Below are positions 49,101-55,771 of a stretch of 64,000 nt of DNA, one piece after another. Numbering within the stretch: position 1 is the first letter of the stretch; each line of letters opens with the position of its first letter. This DNA comes from Anaerolineae bacterium. Its GTDB lineage: Bacteria; Chloroflexota; Anaerolineae; Aggregatilineales; Phototrophicaceae. Where the stretch lies: the NCBI GenBank assembly GCA_020849765.1, contig JADLAY010000010.1, forward strand, positions 1-64,000, in the 5' to 3' direction. The translations under genes were made by a program, and so were the position numbers. Below the pieces are notes generated by a model that saw only the letters and a program-made list of their open reading frames with translations, did not search any database and was not told where the DNA came from.

Positions 49101-50910
49101 AGAACCCGGCCTGCCCGGATTGACGATCACGCTCAGCGGGATTGACGCATTCGGCAATCCGGTCGACCTGACGACGACGACCGCAGACGACGGACTCTAT
49201 TTGTTCCCGGACTTGCCGCCGAGCGATGTCGCGGGCTACACCGTGACCGTGACGACGCCACCGCCAGGGACGATCCCGACCTACGATCTCGATGGCGTGG
49301 CGACGGCGGACACGGCGGTCGTGACTATCATGCCGACGGAACACCGCACCGACGTCGATTTCGGCTATCAGGGCACCGGCTCGATTGGCGACTTCGTCTG
49401 GCTGGATCACAACGCCGATGGCGTGCAAGATCCTGCCGAGCCGGGCATCGCCACGGTGGCGATCGTGCTCACAGGCGTCGATAGCTTCAACAATGCCATC
49501 GACCTGACGACGACGACCGACGCCAGCGGTTTCTACCTGTTCGATCATCTGTTGGCAGGCGACTACCTGGTGACGGCCACGCCGCCCGCGGGCACGGCCA
49601 ACACGTTCGACAGCCACACGGGCGAAGACAATGACACACCCGTCACGCTGCTGGCCGACGAGATGCGCGACGACATTGACTTTGGCTACCGGCTGGTGCC
49701 ATCGGCTCCGGCGCTGACGACGCCGACGCCAACCGCTGAGATTGCAGAGACGCCCTTTGTCACGCCGTATTGCGCGCTGCGCTGTACTCCGTGGCAGGTC
49801 TATCACACCGATCGCACGGGCGATTGGGAGATCTTCCGTCTGGGTGACATCCCCGGCGAGCCGGGCGCGAATACCAATCTCACGCAGAACCCGGCGGATG
49901 ATGTCCAGCCGTCACGTTCGCCGGACGGGCAGTGGATCGCGTTCACGAGCAATCGCGACGGCAACTGGGAGATCTACGTCACGCCGATGGATGGCGATAC
50001 GAGCCAGACGCGGCGCGTCACCTACAACACCGTCGCCATCGACTCTGACCCGGTCTGGGGGCCGAAGAATCACGTCGCCTTCGAATCTACGCGTGATGGC
50101 AACTGGGAACTGTACATGGTGGATATGACGACGGGCGTCGAGTATCGCCTGACCAACGACGGCGGCAGCGATCTGAACGCCTACTGGTCGCCGGATGGCA
50201 CTCGCCTGCTGTTCCAGAGCGATCGCAGCGGCCAGTGGCAGATTTACGTCATGGACGTCGCCATGCGCCAGGTGCAACTGCTGAGCGATGGCACGGCCAA
50301 CGATCTCGATCCGCAGTATTCGCCGGATGGGACGCAGATCGTGTTCCGCTCGATCAACGAGAGCGGCACCAGCGTCGTCCATCTGATGAATGCCGACGGC
50401 AGCAGCCGCCGAGCGATCTCCAACCCGGCGGGCGACGCGACCAACATGGCCTGGTCGCCCGATGGGAGCCTGATCGCGTACCAGTCGGGGCTGGATGGCG
50501 ATCTCGACATCTACGTTTACCAGGTGCCGAGCGGCCAGACGCGGCAGGTGACGGACAACACGATTGCCGATTACGCGCCGACCTGGCTCTGTGGCAGCAT
50601 GGAGCTGGTGTTCACGTCGGATGTCGACGGTGACCCGGACATCTTCCAGGCCAATGCACTGCCCATCGACGCGCAGGCGATTGATGTTCAGCGTCAGGCG
50701 TTGCAGCTCACGGACGCGGTCTCCGCCGATATCTACCCGATGGATGCGCCGTCCGAGGAGAATGCCAGCCAGGAGGGCAGGCTGCCGTCACTCGTCGATG
50801 CCACGCTGGGTCAGACGAGCTATCTGCGGCCCGACATCTCGGTCACGCCGCCGGACATCTCACTGGAGCGCGACCGACCCTGGGCGCCGATCTTCATCTG
50901 CGTGGAGTAG
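37168..50910 (+). CDS. Giant secreted surface protein: DUF11 repeats, 18 SdrD-B repeats, C-terminal PD40/TolB-like propeller
   Basis: 4,580 residues. Residues 1-40 hold a basic segment and a hydrophobic export signal; 45-115 form a Pro/Thr/Glu-rich stalk; about 150-2165 contain about a dozen DUF11-type beta modules (each starting near an L.I.K.. strand and ending in V.DTLP.G). Residues 2169-4175 contain 18 SdrD-B/Cna-B-like modules with a 12-residue EF-hand-like loop (D1, D3, D5, G6, D9, E12). Residues 4206-4560 contain about six PD40 blades (SPDG.. and DGNWEIY motifs). I see no LPXTG signal or C-terminal anchor helix, so attachment is unexplained. Probably a long calcium-stiffened adhesin or sheath fibre. 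No clear Shine-Dalgarno precedes the only suitable ATG. Confidence 0.9.
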   Translation: MPSTPQRAYSTRKTALRGLTIFVLLLLVLSTGLPIQHAQVDDAYHHPTRTSVPPTDVPPPTATDEPTAIPPSPTDEPTATETPRPTATETPTTPPTSTPTFTPTTVITERSAPPLPNDGSGEPESADHFPPAMPIPPRLQEAPEPPPEIELPMPLIKVGDPALSKTGVLFPGDTGLPGEQLTWIVTVTNTSEEPETDIVVTDTIRNDQRIDAVSTEQGTISVSGQTVTADIGTLDPAQVVNFYIDVTVLASPYDGLLRNTAISNYGTSASATVAVPTADPSGPDPVVVLSPPAENVFAGDQTCFTATFTNGKDPGPDAPGYGPYILLTIPPYVTFDSATFLNSNLGSAGLVTLVGTFTADNGNILIDPISGTAVFGVETGRLYLIKLPIGSVVEGNPPLVTTICVTTDPLAPIYVPLPFEAIPAFEFGDTPTGDNGSIVGESDFKTITPILVRFEKDNTVPEGERPPGPTWTYSYILRATLAPGQTLTDVVITDVMPNLGIGGSLRFDYEEGSTVVGGTCARAGLAITEPTPGNGETLTVNLTSVTEMTNTDPCTVTVTYSGYILDILDEANDLPDELDVTNTASFDGDHPLRPDDDPPLTATNTIRAEHDVFQKSVTPMTAVPGTTLDYDVIFQLTDYGASSRMVIIDTVPDGISFVDGSANITVPGYTGPITPDVVVNGDGTLTVTFCVLDTGPNCVLTPPATLPSGAAGSLSYQGLLEQTYRETGDPVRASDGMVNNVVAEYTLTDGSSQQDTSSASVAVPAISLDKQTISTPANGIGYTHGETVRFRLTTTVPSGDTRNIVLEDFFPLPVFDITDGDYGIAGGGPSMTDSITNTVGQCSTYPLADVTATPAQYERCGVYFVASESDILLSDVAPFTVTVNGGTNSLSIAIQDINQPTGPLRVTFDIVAAIIDRPFADGLYLSNQSRVTTENTPGANLIADSIDYLYISAPVLDITKGVVSTSGGGTIAPITDPIDGNLTGADAGNQVTYVITVDNTGAAPAHAAQIHDNVPAQLESCTLVSVTNGAGTPLAYTGDLFVLPGITLADSLPGLGSGAPAASARVLVTATCTLADGVTPNQVLTNTGRVAWSPVDPDSQTGEIDPPLETYPPVTDTATVRIALPTIDKTADRTEATIGEVVRYTIVSDIPEGETDNVSIVDTLPAGMAYVGCVSLDGAPGLISSLGAFSCANMTPTVADSGGEPAREVTFTLGNLTTDVDASSGTLSVTIVFDAIVTDVAGNVRGTTLTNDVDLHYGSFVVTDATPPTVTVTEPELQIDKSAAPTTGDAGNTVTYTVVISHTVASNADAFDVQFSDTLPAEMTCVSVTNTAGVAPTALSGCATPITASWDTIPDGQTSTLQITATLNSNVQPSQQITNTGMLTDYDTLAQDDAADLSPYHPGPEDRERSYTTNDGAVITTNAITIAKTMTATSEAFTTGSNVVIGETVTYQVTLTVPEGVANNVTVTDTLDNGLVFRDLRETPTGFASITFPAGVTSSVGTAATILSNAHGAVAMTGRQTTFNFGTLTNTNNDATAEQIVITYQAVVADIGANTRNGQRNNAAQLSFTRGTPPGGTGTQTVSAANVVIVEPTLTVAKSAVPTAGDAGDIVTFTIVVSHAAASNEDAFNIVLTDAVPANMTYVPGSLANFAGVAATLDDSGAPTLTASWAALTESPDQTSTIQFQATINGTVGSGLVITNTANIVYDSLPADGSHPADEENLDSPYVTTDGERDYTGSGSATVTVTAPGFVKTILSTSFPDTGSARITAAPDLAIGERIVFRIVAQIPEGVSPITITDPLPNAMSVVSSRVVRIGANLSGSTLAVDDPGSVAGSTVTFNFGTITNTPDGVNTADDEIEVEIEARLLDNAANSNGQTKTNTATINFSIGTVQSSVTMDVVEPVLTMTKTFTPATITAGGAGGTFTISVTNSGNADAHEVSITDNINALLNVTSITPSLAGAPATTLLTNNSATGSPASIDMSFDRLDIGETILITVNYTVAASVTPQSVINTANTAYDDMPSGSADDAFDRNSTANDPDTLTIVRQADLEIVKTVDDSTVYEGDTVTFTLNIENHGPSDASNVVVTDPLPTGLTFVNSTPAICTGTPLTCTVGTLAVGGSTSITITATVNAGQGGNTLDNVATVSATETDPVPGNNSENELVTVLEFATIGDRLWHDRDADGVQDAGEVGLPGLTVTLTGTDDTGAAVNRATTSGVNGAYSFANLKAGTYAVTVTTFAGMVATENTYAGDIVEDDTTPNIVANAGDTINTVDFGYRGDSSIGDTVWRDDDADGVQDVGEPPMPGVTVTLTGTDIFGSSVNFTTTTNALGIYSFINLMPSSVGGYTVTITAPAGMAAVADAYPGDTTENGVTPGVVLAATTDIDTVDFGLRGTASIGDRVWRDDDNDGVQDAGEPGIAGLTVTLAGTDSFGNAVTRTTATGVNGAYTFANLPPSNGTGYTVTVTTPPTGTTPSYDLDGIATAHTATAVLNAGQARTDVDFGYRGTGSVGDRVWRDDDGDGVQDAGEVGISGRTITLTGTDVSGTAVSLTTTTGADGAYSFPYVPPSDGAGYTVTVTTPPAGATPTYDLDGVGTANSANIALAAAQARTDVDFGYQGTASLGDRVWRDDDGDGVQDAGEPGIPGLTITLTGTDAYGAAVTRTTTTDVNGNYTFANLLASNGTGYTVTVTTPPAGMGPSYDLDGIATAHTAVATLTAGAARTDVDFGYRGTGSIGDRVWRDDDGDGVQDAGEPGIAGLTVTLAGTDSFGNTVTRTTTTGANGAYTFANLPASDGTGYTVTVTTPPAGMVTTYDLDGTGTAHTAVATLAAGAARTDVDFGYQGTGSIGDRVWRDDDGDGVQDAGEPGITGVTVTLTGTDSSGTAVSFTTTTGADGAYNFANVPSSNGTGYTVTVTPPAGLAPTYDLDGIATANAAVATLAAGETRTDVDFGYRGTGSIGDRVWRDDDGDGVQDAGEPGIAGLTVTLAGTDAFGNAVAGTTTTGANGAYTFATLPPSDGTGYTVTITTPPTGTAPTYDLDGTGTAHTAVATLTAGAARTDVDFGYQGTASLGDRVWRDDDGDGVQDAGEPGIAGLTMTLTGTDASGTAVSFTTTTGADGAYNFANLPPSDGTGYAVTVTTPPAGTAPTYDLDGTGTAHTAVATLTAGEARTDVDFGYRGTGSIGDRVWRDDDGDGVQDAGEPGIAGLTVTLAGTDAFGNAVAGTTTTGANGAYTFANLPPSDGTGYTVTVTTPPAGTVPTYDLDGTGTPHTAVATLTAGATRTDVDFGYQGTGSIGDRVWRDDNGDAVQDAGEPGIPGLTVTLTGTDAAGVAVSFTTTTGANGAYTFANLPPSDGTGYTVTVTTPPAGTTTTYDLDGIATANTTAATLAAGETRTDADFGYQGNGSIGDRVWRDDDGDGVQDAGEPGVPGVTVTLTGTDAFGNVLNLTTTTDADGNYIFEHLPPSNGTGYTVTVTPPAGFTPSADAYPGDTTENGATPGIVLNPNAALDTVDFGLRGAARIGDTVWRDDDADGIQDPGEPGIPNVTVTLTGMDSLGAPVNLTTTTDAAGNYVFSNLAFSDATGYTVTTSGAALAGLLPVADVFAGDVTVDGATPGIVVDAGNTDIQTVDFGYQGAQSVSGSIWRDDDSSGAQNGVEPDLAGIPVMLTGTDANGNAISFTTTTDAAGDYNFANVPPGTYTVTATPPTGFNVTNDAFPGDATENSQTPITVTAGNDVTAVDFGYVGAGALGDRVWNDVNGDGVQDAGEPGIPGLMLTLTGLDSFANPITKTTTTGADGIYTFAGLPPSDTTGFLVTITTPPAGTVPTIDLDGIVTAHTALALLDPNQTRTDVDFGYQGSGSLAGSVWRDDDASATRNGLEPGIPGITITLTGTDAFGNPVTLTTTTDADGNYVFDHLLAGDYVVTVTPPAGTINTYDGNTGEDNDTPVTLTPGETRTGVDFGYFGLGSLGDRIWHDRNGDGVQDAGEPGLPGLTITLSGIDAFGNPVDLTTTTADDGLYLFPDLPPSDVAGYTVTVTTPPPGTIPTYDLDGVATADTAVVTIMPTEHRTDVDFGYQGTGSIGDFVWLDHNADGVQDPAEPGIATVAIVLTGVDSFNNAIDLTTTTDASGFYLFDHLLAGDYLVTATPPAGTANTFDSHTGEDNDTPVTLLADEMRDDIDFGYRLVPSAPALTTPTPTAEIAETPFVTPYCALRCTPWQVYHTDRTGDWEIFRLGDIPGEPGANTNLTQNPADDVQPSRSPDGQWIAFTSNRDGNWEIYVTPMDGDTSQTRRVTYNTVAIDSDPVWGPKNHVAFESTRDGNWELYMVDMTTGVEYRLTNDGGSDLNAYWSPDGTRLLFQSDRSGQWQIYVMDVAMRQVQLLSDGTANDLDPQYSPDGTQIVFRSINESGTSVVHLMNADGSSRRAISNPAGDATNMAWSPDGSLIAYQSGLDGDLDIYVYQVPSGQTRQVTDNTIADYAPTWLCGSMELVFTSDVDGDPDIFQANALPIDAQAIDVQRQALQLTDAVSADIYPMDAPSEENASQEGRLPSLVDATLGQTSYLRPDISVTPPDISLERDRPWAPIFICVE
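43672..49692 (+). repeat. 18 tandem SdrD-B coding repeats (about 330 bp each)
   Basis: Each unit opens with a GD.VWRD-type motif and closes with D.DFGY. Units 3-12 are the most alike, several near-identical over tens of bases at the start of the unit. Units 14 and 16 have lost most calcium ligands (S, N or A at positions 5 and 9 of the loop). The gradient from similar central units to divergent flanking ones indicates growth by internal duplication. Collapse or mis-assembly here is a real risk. Confidence 0.9.
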
Positions 50911-50948
50911 GGCGTTTATCTGCACAGACAGGGAAGTTACGCACAAGC

Positions 50949-50976
50949 AATCAGCCCGGTATGCACCGGGCTGATT
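50949..50976. terminator. Strong bidirectional terminator
   Basis: Perfect 12-bp stem AATCAGCCCGGT (50949-50960)/ACCGGGCTGATT (50965-50976) with a 4-nt ATGC loop, and T-rich sequence after it on the + strand. It separates the surface-protein gene from the convergent NrfD-like gene. Confidence 0.9.
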
Positions 50977-51005
50977 CTTTATCTACGCGCGGACGGGATT
51001 GGACC

Positions 51006-52190
51006 TCAATCGCCTGCCGCGGGCGCTTCCTCCAGCGGGCGTGGCAGGGGGGTGTTCCGCTTGAAGGTGTCCGTCTCTTCGTAGACTGGCAGATAGCGCG
51101 CGACCAGGCTGTAGACAGTGACCAGACCCGCCGCGACGCCGACCAGGATGGCGATTTCCATCCAATGCGGTGTGTACGTCTCGCCCTGAACCGGCGCAAT
51201 CGAGAACCAGGTGACGTCAAAGCGATTCAGAATGACGCCGCCCATCACAAACAGTGCGCCGATCAGCGAAGCGACGCGGCTGAAACGTACCTGGCGGAAG
51301 GCGAACATGCCAATCGGAATCAGCGCGCCGAAGATGATCTCACCCCAGAACAGCAGGCTGTAGCCGCCGCTGCTGAAAAGCAGATCCCATTCGCCGGTGA
51401 TGACCAGCTCGCCAAACTTGATGACGACGTAGAACGCCAGCAGCCAGGGGATAAACCAGCTCAATTTCGCCATCGTCTTGATCTTGAGGCTGTGCCCGAA
51501 CAGCCAGTAGCTGACCGATGCCCCGGCAATGACGAGCGAGATGCCCGACGCCAGTGAGCTGACGAGGAAGAAGACGGGCAGCAGCATCGACGACCACAGC
51601 GGGTGCAGACGCGGCGACATAATGATGAACATCGTCCCCAGCGAGGACTGGTGCATGGTCGACAGCGTCACGCCGATGATCACGATCGGGACGGTATATT
51701 TCTTGATCGTTGGCAGCAGCCATTTGAAGCGCGTTTTTTCAAGCAGCACCGGGCTGAGTTCGTAAATCAGGATCAGCGAATAGGCCGTGATGCACCAGCT
51801 CACTTCGAGCAGCGCGGAACTCACGTTCGGGTGCAGGAACACGTTGTAGAAACGATCCCAGCGGCCAAGATCGAACAGCAGGATGACCATCACCGAGCTG
51901 TAACCGAGCAAACCGGCCAGCACCGTGGGGCGTGTCGCCGAGTGCAGATCTTCAAACTGGAGGACGTAGACCAGCGCCGCCAGGGTGAACGCGCCGCCCG
52001 ACAGGGCGACGGTCGCCAGGTCAAAGCTGATCCAGACGCCCCACGGAAACGCCTTGCTCAAGTTGGTCGTCGGCCCCAGGCCCACGATCATGCGATAGAG
52101 GCCGACACTCAGGCCAAGCAACGTCAATGCCGCCGTCACATACAGAAACTTCGGCATCGTGCGCAGTTCATGCAGCAGTTTTTGTAGCAT
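51006..52190 (-). CDS. NrfD/PsrC-like membrane subunit of a molybdoenzyme complex
   Basis: A 394-residue polytopic protein of the NrfD/PsrC/HybB family with about ten helices. WGVWISFDLATVALSGGAFTLAALVYVLQ near the N-terminus and the internal SSLGTMFIIMSPRLHPLW segment are characteristic. It carries the quinone site of membrane oxidoreductases and contains no cofactor motifs of its own. It starts 2 bp after the ferredoxin stop, so it is the membrane partner of that subunit and of the Mo catalytic subunit. Its position fits a polysulfide/thiosulfate reductase; a tetrathionate or DMSO reductase type is possible. Confidence 0.9.
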   Translation of the reverse strand: MLQKLLHELRTMPKFLYVTAALTLLGLSVGLYRMIVGLGPTTNLSKAFPWGVWISFDLATVALSGGAFTLAALVYVLQFEDLHSATRPTVLAGLLGYSSVMVILLFDLGRWDRFYNVFLHPNVSSALLEVSWCITAYSLILIYELSPVLLEKTRFKWLLPTIKKYTVPIVIIGVTLSTMHQSSLGTMFIIMSPRLHPLWSSMLLPVFFLVSSLASGISLVIAGASVSYWLFGHSLKIKTMAKLSWFIPWLLAFYVVIKFGELVITGEWDLLFSSGGYSLLFWGEIIFGALIPIGMFAFRQVRFSRVASLIGALFVMGGVILNRFDVTWFSIAPVQGETYTPHWMEIAILVGVAAGLVTVYSLVARYLPVYEETDTFKRNTPLPRPLEEAPAAGD

Positions 52191-52192
52191 GG

Positions 52193-52990
52193 CTAATTCT
52201 CTTCCACTGCCGCTTGGGCAAGTTTCTCTTTTTCTGCTTCCTCGCGCTCGCGTGCCGCTTCTTCCTTGATGTGCTTGATCGTCAGGTAAGCTCCCGATAG
52301 GCCGACGAGCATCATGCCCGCGACCATCGGCGTGCCTTCTGTGACCAGCCGGTTCGAATAGGCGGGCGAGGTTTCACCGGCAATCGGGAAGCCGAGTTCT
52401 TCGAACGGCACTGGCGAGATGTACAGGGTCGCCGTGCCGCCGTTCTCTTCTTCGCCGTAGACGTGCTGTACATATTTGTCGGGCTGCTCGCTGATCTTGC
52501 GATGCGCCTCGGCCAGCATGTCTTCGTATTTGCCGAACTGGATCGCGCCGGTGGGGCAGGTGGCCGCACAGGCGGGCTGCTGACCTTCGGCAAGCCGGGC
52601 GTAGCACATATCGCACTTGACGACGAGCGGCAGCGGTTCATCCCACTCGTAGTTGGGCACGCCGAACGGACAGGCATAGATGCAGTAGCGACAGCCGATG
52701 CAGAGATCCTGGTCGTAGTTGACGATGCCGTCTTCGCTGCGCGTCAGCGCGCTGACGGTACAGGCAGAAACGCACGATGGATCTTTGCAGTGCATGCAGT
52801 GAAACGGCGCCGTAAAACGCTTGAGATCAGGATATTTGCCGGTGATGCCGGTTTCCTTGATCCAGATGCGCGTGCTGTCCATGGGGACTTCGTTTTCCAC
52901 GCTGCAGGCCACCATGCACGAACGGCAGTCGATGCAATACGACGCGTCAATGAGGAAGCCGTAGCGCGGATTGTTGACTTGATGAGCCAC
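52193..52990 (-). CDS. Ferredoxin-like subunit with four [4Fe-4S] clusters (PsrB/NrfC type)
   Basis: A 265-residue iron-sulfur electron-transfer subunit. Four cysteine groups are seen: CIDCRSCMVAC, CMHCKDPSCVSAC, CIGCRYCIYACPFG and CDMC...CAATCPTGAI. A hydrophobic helix near 220-238 and a charged C-terminal tail go beyond the usual PsrB length and may add a membrane contact. Starts with GTG after GGAAGG. It wires the molybdopterin subunit to the NrfD-like membrane protein. Confidence 0.9.
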   Translation of the reverse strand: MAHQVNNPRYGFLIDASYCIDCRSCMVACSVENEVPMDSTRIWIKETGITGKYPDLKRFTAPFHCMHCKDPSCVSACTVSALTRSEDGIVNYDQDLCIGCRYCIYACPFGVPNYEWDEPLPLVVKCDMCYARLAEGQQPACAATCPTGAIQFGKYEDMLAEAHRKISEQPDKYVQHVYGEEENGGTATLYISPVPFEELGFPIAGETSPAYSNRLVTEGTPMVAGMMLVGLSGAYLTIKHIKEEAAREREEAEKEKLAQAAVEEN

Positions 52991-52994
52991 GATG

Positions 52995-55166
52995 TTATAC
53001 CTTCCGAACCGTAACGAAGGTTTGACTGAGCGCCTGGCTGCCGCTGATGGGATCGGTGTACGTCACATGCAGCGCGGAGTCACTCGCGCCGAGGCCAAAG
53101 GCGGTGGTCAAGCCTTTCGAGAGATGACCGTAGCCGGGCGTCAGGTAGACGCAATCGGGGCGGATGGCGGGCGTCACGCGCAAGCGGATGTGCGCCTTGC
53201 CGACCTCGCTGATCACCTCGACCCAGTCGCCATCGGCCAACCCGCGATCTTCCGCCACTGTGTCGTTGAACCACAGGCGCGGCTCGTCGGCATATTTATG
53301 GAGCATCTGGTTGTTCTGCGTCCCGAACTGCGTCGCTTGCCCGACCTTGCCCGTGAGCAGATAGAACTGACCCTCAGGCGGCTCCGGCGGCGCATCCCAG
53401 ACAGGGACGCCGGAGAAGCCGACGCGCGCCAGCGTATCGGAGAACAATTCGATCTTCCCGCTGGGCGTGTTCCACTCGAAGCCGATTTCCTCGCCCGGCG
53501 GCAGGTCGACATATCCCTTCGAACGGATGTCATCCACCGTCACGCCGAGTGGCGCCAACTGCTGGTTGATGTAGTCTTCTTCATCCTCGTACTGGAAGTA
53601 ATCGCCCAGCCCGAGGCGTTCGCCCAACTGCTTGTAGATCCACAGGGCGGATTTCGCTTCGCCTTGCGGCTCGATCACCGGCTGGCGCAGGTAGGCGCGG
53701 TCGCCGACGGGCAGCAGCGGGTCGTAGCGCTCAAGATAGGACGCTTCCGGCAGGATCACGTCGGAGAACCAGGCCGTATCGTTGGCGATGATGTCGACCG
53801 TGACGATGAAGTCCATCATCTCGAAGGCTTGCAGCGTCTTGGCCCGATCCGGCAGCGACATGACAGGGTTTTGCCGCGATATGAACCAACCATGCGCCTG
53901 ATATGGGTCGCCAGTCAGAATACTGTCGCGCAATTCCTGGAAGACGCCGAGCTTCAACGGTACGACTGGAAAGCGGGCAGGCACGTGATCCAACCGTTGC
54001 GCTGAGATGCGCGGGTAGGGCGGTTGTGGGATGCTGCCGAGCGCGCTGCTGCCTTCACCGCCTGCTGCGCGCATCGTTACGTTCCAGTTGCCGACGAGCG
54101 CATTCAGGATGGTGATGGCGCGCTGCGTCTGGAACGAGTTGATGAAGTTGGAGGTGCGCCATCCGTTGTGTGCCAGCGCATGCGGCGCCGCAGCGGCAAA
54201 TTCGCGCGCAATGCGGCGGATGGTGTCCGCATCAATCTCGGTGAGCGGCGCGGCCCATTCGGGCGTGTACTGCTCGACTTCCGCAGCCAGCTCGTCAAAG
54301 CCGACGGTGTAACTATCCACAAAACGATGATTGTAGAGTCCCTCGCCGATGATCACGTGGAGCAGCGCCAGATGGAACGCCAGGTCTGTGCCCGGCTTGA
54401 TCGGCAGCCATTCCGTCGCTTTGGCCGCGGTCTTGGTGAAGCGCGGGTCGAGGTAGATGACCTTGACGCCGCGACCAATCGCCGCGCTCAGTTCGCCGGT
54501 CTCGGAGGTGGAAATCGCCTCCATCAGGTTGCGCCCGGTGAGGATGATGTATTGCAGATCCTCGTCGTAAATGCGCTCCGGCTCTTCCATGCCGTAGGTC
54601 ATCATGTTGGCGACGATCATGGCGTTGAAGCACAGGCTGCGCTGCGTACCGTAGTTCGGCGAACCAAAGGCATAAAGCAAGTTTTCAAACTGCACCTGGC
54701 TCAGATTGTGCGTGGACGAGAAGACCATCGCCTCCGGGCCATAGGTTTCTTTGATTTGCAGCATGCGGCTGGCGGTGTAATCGAGCGCCTCATCCCACGA
54801 GGCTTTGCGGAAGCGACCTTCGCCGCGCTTGCCCACGCGGATGAGCGGGTTGAGCACGCGATCGGGATCATACGTATTGAACAAGCCCGATTGACCGCGC
54901 ACGCACAGATGCCCTCTGGAGTGCGGGTGTTCGGGGTTGCCTTCCAGCTTGACGACGCGCCCGTCTTTCACGCGCGCGAGTAAGCCGCAGCGCCACACGC
55001 ACATCTCGCACATGCTCGGCACATAGCCGTCGCCGCTGCTGTTGAGCATCCCGGCGGCCTCGGCAGCGCGCGCCACCGCCGGTGGCAGCATCTGCCCGAC
55101 CGCGAGCGCGCCCGCGGTGACCGCGCCAAGCTGCAAAAAATTACGTCTAGAGAATTCGTTCGACAT
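52995..55166 (-). CDS. Tat-exported molybdopterin oxidoreductase, polysulfide/thiosulfate reductase-like catalytic subunit
   Basis: 723 residues. Twin-arginine signal SRRNFLQL at 6-13. [4Fe-4S] site CEMCVWRCG...GHLCVRG near the N-terminus, and a YGTQRSLCFNAM segment whose Cys is the likely Mo ligand, as in PsrA/PhsA. MGD-binding stretches include LDPRFTKTAAKATEWLPIKPGTDLAFHLAL, and the C-terminal domain has PEPPEGQFYLLTGK and TPGYGH. ATG at 55166 is preceded by GGAG and places the signal at the start. With the ferredoxin and NrfD subunits it forms an outward-facing quinone-linked complex. YeeE genes in the same operon point to sulfur compounds as substrates. Confidence 0.85.
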   Translation of the reverse strand: MSNEFSRRNFLQLGAVTAGALAVGQMLPPAVARAAEAAGMLNSSGDGYVPSMCEMCVWRCGLLARVKDGRVVKLEGNPEHPHSRGHLCVRGQSGLFNTYDPDRVLNPLIRVGKRGEGRFRKASWDEALDYTASRMLQIKETYGPEAMVFSSTHNLSQVQFENLLYAFGSPNYGTQRSLCFNAMIVANMMTYGMEEPERIYDEDLQYIILTGRNLMEAISTSETGELSAAIGRGVKVIYLDPRFTKTAAKATEWLPIKPGTDLAFHLALLHVIIGEGLYNHRFVDSYTVGFDELAAEVEQYTPEWAAPLTEIDADTIRRIAREFAAAAPHALAHNGWRTSNFINSFQTQRAITILNALVGNWNVTMRAAGGEGSSALGSIPQPPYPRISAQRLDHVPARFPVVPLKLGVFQELRDSILTGDPYQAHGWFISRQNPVMSLPDRAKTLQAFEMMDFIVTVDIIANDTAWFSDVILPEASYLERYDPLLPVGDRAYLRQPVIEPQGEAKSALWIYKQLGERLGLGDYFQYEDEEDYINQQLAPLGVTVDDIRSKGYVDLPPGEEIGFEWNTPSGKIELFSDTLARVGFSGVPVWDAPPEPPEGQFYLLTGKVGQATQFGTQNNQMLHKYADEPRLWFNDTVAEDRGLADGDWVEVISEVGKAHIRLRVTPAIRPDCVYLTPGYGHLSKGLTTAFGLGASDSALHVTYTDPISGSQALSQTFVTVRKV

Positions 55167-55217
55167 ACAAGTCTCCAGCCTTCTGGATGTCATCGACAAG
55201 GCGGTGACGTAACCGGG

Positions 55218-55769
55218 TTAGGCACGATCCTTGCGGTGCAGGCCCGCGCGATCGATTAAGTAAAACAGGAAGATGGACAGGACGGCGAACAGCACCACGG
55301 TGAAGAATGGGCTCAGGTTCCACAGATCCGGGATGACGACGTTGCCGACGTTGGCGATGGCCGAGATTGCGGGAAAGACCTGCGGGTACGTCAGCCCGTA
55401 AAGGGCCGCGCCGACCAGGAAGCCGAGCACACCAGGGATCAGGTAGTCGAGTTTGCCTTCTCCGCTCCCGGCAGCGCACGTGCCGGGGCAGAAGCCGCTC
55501 AGCGCCATGCCGACGCCGAAGATCAGCCCGCCGATGACGTTGCCCGCGATGTAGGTCGCCGGGACGTTCGGGAAGGTGATCAAGCCCAGGCCGCGCAGCA
55601 GATACAGGCCGCTCATCGACACGATCAAGGCCGTCATCATGAACTTGAGCACCGCCAGATCGGTCAGCCGGAACACGTTGACGATCTTGTGATACTTGGT
55701 CAGTCCGGCTTTATTGAGGGCGAAGCCGAAGAAGACACCCAGGAACAGCGCAATGATATAGGTCGACAT
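55218..55769 (-). CDS. YeeE/YedE-type sulfur transport protein, C-terminal-half-like
   Basis: 183 residues with about five hydrophobic helices and the family motif ALSGFCPGTCAAG (about 85-97), whose cysteines move thiosulfate or sulfide in YeeE (TsuA) proteins. ATG at 55769 has AGGAGA before it; the longer open frame upstream lies inside the neighbouring gene and is rejected. It begins 2 bp after the other YeeE half, so the two probably form one two-chain channel. Confidence 0.85.
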   Translation of the reverse strand: MSTYIIALFLGVFFGFALNKAGLTKYHKIVNVFRLTDLAVLKFMMTALIVSMSGLYLLRGLGLITFPNVPATYIAGNVIGGLIFGVGMALSGFCPGTCAAGSGEGKLDYLIPGVLGFLVGAALYGLTYPQVFPAISAIANVGNVVIPDLWNLSPFFTVVLFAVLSIFLFYLIDRAGLHRKDRA

Positions 55770-55771
55770 GA

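Noticed and set aside
43672..49692. Direct repeats considered as CRISPR or as a mobile-element array
   Set aside because: The period is about 330 bp, in frame, and encodes SdrD-B modules throughout.
44113..49806. A 1,897-codon open frame antisense to the SdrD-B repeats
   Set aside because: It mirrors the repetitive GC-rich codons of the real gene; its translation is an Arg/Ala/Gly-rich low-complexity string that repeats with the units and has no start signals or domains.
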